Below the pieces are notes generated by a model. That model was given only the letters and a program-made list of their open reading frames with translations, ran no database searches and was not told the origin of the DNA. A stretch of 24,083 bases of DNA, from contig JAJXXS010000104.1 in NCBI GenBank assembly GCA_021780975.1, positions 1-24,083 of the forward strand, written 5' to 3'. Below are positions 22,163-24,083 of this stretch, in pieces (position 1 is the stretch's first letter; every line of letters starts with the position of its first letter). A program made the position numbers and the translations under genes. This stretch comes from Pseudomonadota bacterium. GTDB lineage: Bacteria > Pseudomonadota > Gammaproteobacteria > Burkholderiales > Thiobacillaceae.

Positions 22163-23322
22163 CGGAGTTTGCATCCTGGTGGCTGCTCGCATTTCCGCTG
22201 TTTTTCGCCCTGGGCTGGCTGGCGGCGCGCATCGATATCAAACAGGTGGTGACCGAGTCTCGCGCGCTGCCGAATTCTTATTTCAAGGGCTTGAATTTTC
22301 TCCTCAGCGAGCAGCCTGACAAGGCCATCGAGGCCTTCATCGAAGTGGTCAAGCTGGAGCCGGAGACCATAGACCTGCATTTCGCCCTGGGAGGCCTGTT
22401 CCGCAAGCGCGGCGAACTGGACCGCGCCATCCGCATGCACGAAAACCTGCTCGAACGCGAGGGACTGAGCCAGGAATACCGGCTCAAGGCCTTGGCGGAG
22501 CTGGGCACGGACTATCTGAAAGCGGGGCTGCTGGATCGCGCGGAAGAAGTTTTCAACCGGCTGCTCAATACCCCCATGGAGGGATTGGCGCGCAGCCAAC
22601 TGCTGGAAATTTACGTGCAGGAGAAGGACTGGCACAAAGCCATCGAGGCTGCTGCATTTCTGGACAAGCTTTCCTCGCGTCCCCTCAATGCGGAGATCGC
22701 CCACTTTCATTGCGAACTCGCCCTGCTGGATGCGGTGCGCGGCGACAATCCAAGCGCACGCCAGCATCTGCAGCAGGCGCTCGACATCAATCGGCAATGC
22801 GTGCGTGCGACCATGATGCTGGGAGATCTGGAGGCGTCGGGCGGGACGCCGCGCGAGGCCATCCTGCGCTGGCGGGAAGTGGAGACGCAAAGTGCGCCGC
22901 ACATGGTCCTGGTGGTGGATAAACTGCTCGGCGCCTTCCGCGAGACTAGCGGCATGGAGGAGGGGCTCGCCTGGCTGCGCGGCTTGCTCGCGCGGCAGCC
23001 TTCCCTGGACCTGTTCAACAGCCTCTACAATGCGGTGCTGCAGGTGCAGGGGTCCGAGGCGGCCTATCAACTCGCCAAGGAGGAGCTGCGTCGCCACCCC
23101 AGCCTGCGTGCCCTGGACAAGCTCATTGAGGCCGAGATGCTGCAGGCCACGAGCGAACGGCGCGATGTCATGCAAAGCGCCAAAGATCTCATTCAGGCGC
23201 ATAGCCAGCGTCTTACGCGCTACCAGTGCGTGAGTTGCGGCTTCAAGGCAAAACAGTTTTTTTGGCGCTGCCCGGCGTGCGGACGCTGGGACAGTTTCGA
23301 TCCGGAACGCAGAGAAGAATGA
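22159..23322 (+). CDS. lapB: LapB: TPR protein controlling LPS synthesis
   Basis: 387 residues. An N-terminal membrane anchor (WWLLAFPLFFALGWLAARID), then about nine tetratricopeptide repeats (from YFKGLNFLLSEQPDKAIEAF), and a C-terminal rubredoxin-type metal site with C357, C360, C371 and C374 (YQCVSCGF; RCPACGRW). LapB (YciM) of E. coli presents LpxC to FtsH for degradation and needs both the TPR and rubredoxin domains; all parts are present. It overlaps lapA and pyrF by four bases each. Confidence 0.95.
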   Translation: MTEFASWWLLAFPLFFALGWLAARIDIKQVVTESRALPNSYFKGLNFLLSEQPDKAIEAFIEVVKLEPETIDLHFALGGLFRKRGELDRAIRMHENLLEREGLSQEYRLKALAELGTDYLKAGLLDRAEEVFNRLLNTPMEGLARSQLLEIYVQEKDWHKAIEAAAFLDKLSSRPLNAEIAHFHCELALLDAVRGDNPSARQHLQQALDINRQCVRATMMLGDLEASGGTPREAILRWREVETQSAPHMVLVVDKLLGAFRETSGMEEGLAWLRGLLARQPSLDLFNSLYNAVLQVQGSEAAYQLAKEELRRHPSLRALDKLIEAEMLQATSERRDVMQSAKDLIQAHSQRLTRYQCVSCGFKAKQFFWRCPACGRWDSFDPERREE

Positions 23323-24026
23323 CCACGCCCATCATTATCGCCCTCGACTTTTCCAAAGGATCCCAGGCATGGGATCTCGCAGAGCGTCTCGACCCGCGTC
23401 GCTATCGCTTGAAGATCGGCAAGGAGCTGTTCACTGCGGCTGGCCCCGATCTGGTGCGCGGGCTGGCTCTGCATGATTTCGAAATTTTCCTGGATTTGAA
23501 ATTCCACGACATTCCCAATACGGTTGCCGGCGCCTGCCAGGCGGCAGCCAGGCTCGGCGTGTGGATGGTCAATGTCCACGCCAGCGGCGGGCGCGCCATG
23601 ATGCAGGCGGCGCGGGAGGCCGTCGCCCACCTTCCGCAACGGCCTCTCATTACCGCGGTCACGGTGCTGACCAGCCTGGGTGCCGCAGATCTTGCCGAGA
23701 CAGGCATAAAGCGCAAGCCCGCCGAGCAGGTGCGCCACCTCGCCAGCCTGGCCCAGGAATGCGGCATGGATGGCGTGGTATGCAGTGCGCGCGAGGCGGC
23801 CGATTTGCGCAAGACGCTGGGCGCCGAATTCAAGTTGGTGACGCCAGGCATACGCCTGCCGGGCAGTCAGCCGGATGATCAGCAGCGCACCATGACTCCT
23901 GCGGAGGCGCTCGCGGCTGGCGCGGACTACCTGGTGGTGGGGCGGCCTGTGACCGCTGCTGCCGATCCGCTCGTCGCCCTCCAGAACCTGGAAAACAACA
24001 TCAAGTCTCGTAAGGAAAGAAAATGA
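23319..24026 (+). CDS. pyrF: Orotidine 5'-phosphate decarboxylase
   Basis: 235 residues. The ATG at 23319 overlaps the lapB stop and gives the expected start TTPIIIALDFS. The active-site residues D10, K32, D59, K61 and D64 (FLDLKFHDIPNTV) are all in place, as are VTPGIRLPGSQPDDQQR and DYLVVGRPVT for phosphate binding. It makes UMP, last step of pyrimidine synthesis. The operon pairs it with LPS genes, a common arrangement in betaproteobacteria that probably reflects shared UDP-sugar demand. Confidence 0.97.
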   Translation: MTTPIIIALDFSKGSQAWDLAERLDPRRYRLKIGKELFTAAGPDLVRGLALHDFEIFLDLKFHDIPNTVAGACQAAARLGVWMVNVHASGGRAMMQAAREAVAHLPQRPLITAVTVLTSLGAADLAETGIKRKPAEQVRHLASLAQECGMDGVVCSAREAADLRKTLGAEFKLVTPGIRLPGSQPDDQQRTMTPAEALAAGADYLVVGRPVTAAADPLVALQNLENNIKSRKERK

Positions 24027-24083
24027 AGGTCACCGTCATCGGCACCGGCTACGTAGGGCTGGTCACCGGCACCTGTCTGGCCG
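24023..24083 (+). CDS. ugd: UDP-glucose/nucleotide-sugar dehydrogenase, N-terminal fragment (runs off window)
   Basis: Only 20 codons are inside the window: MKVTVIGTGYVGLVTGTCLA, the NAD-binding GxGxxG start of UDP-glucose 6-dehydrogenase. It overlaps pyrF by ATGA and has AAGGAAA upstream. The name rests on this short stretch and on gene order; a related nucleotide-sugar dehydrogenase is possible. Confidence 0.8.
   Translation, partial: MKVTVIGTGYVGLVTGTCLA

Overview
The window reads as a chromosomal segment of a sulfur-oxidising betaproteobacterium. The Thiobacillus / Sulfuricella-type lineages are the nearest guess, from protein character and gene order only; no database was searched. The basis is a Qmo-type operon whose membrane subunit is replaced by soluble HdrC and HdrB, a beta-type his-HIT-tatABC run, and a lapA-lapB-pyrF-ugd run. 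No rRNA, tRNA, insertion sequence, prophage or CRISPR array is visible.

Layout. (1) 1-4276: the end of qmoA, then qmoB, hdrC and hdrB on the plus strand, closed by a strong intrinsic terminator. This is probably the electron-transfer partner of APS reductase in dissimilatory sulfur oxidation; the apr genes would lie upstream, outside the window. (2) 4337-5072: a small acidic protein of unknown function starting just behind that terminator, then, on the minus strand, a cysteine-free Fur-family regulator with a His-His-His motif. (3) 5223-13022: hisD-C-B-H-A-F-I-E, a HIT protein and tatABC, nearly gapless, with many 4-8 base overlaps. hisG is not in front of hisD. (4) 13207-17914: an Amt ammonium transporter with two GCAC-N7-GTGC (NtrC-like) inverted repeats upstream, then dnaE. 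(5) 17915-18217: an AT-rich gene-free stretch holding an 18-base palindrome, a long hairpin, a second hairpin whose loop carries CCTCCTTT (the anti-Shine-Dalgarno sequence of 16S rRNA), and a textbook terminator. This is the best candidate here for something undescribed: a small regulatory RNA with an anti-SD loop. (6) 18218-21740, minus strand: a three-gene cassette (short-chain dehydrogenase, cysteine-rich GMC flavin oxidoreductase, MFS transporter) that looks like an inserted accessory module. (7) 21884-24083: lapA, lapB, pyrF and the first codons of ugd, each overlapping the next by four bases.

Most of the window is housekeeping and amino-acid metabolism. The accessory or regulatory interest is in the Qmo-HdrCB hybrid, the Irr-like Fur protein and its possible operator, the nitrogen-control sites at amtB, the putative sRNA, and the SDR-GMC-MFS cassette. 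All promoter, operator and RNA calls are by eye and should be read as candidates.
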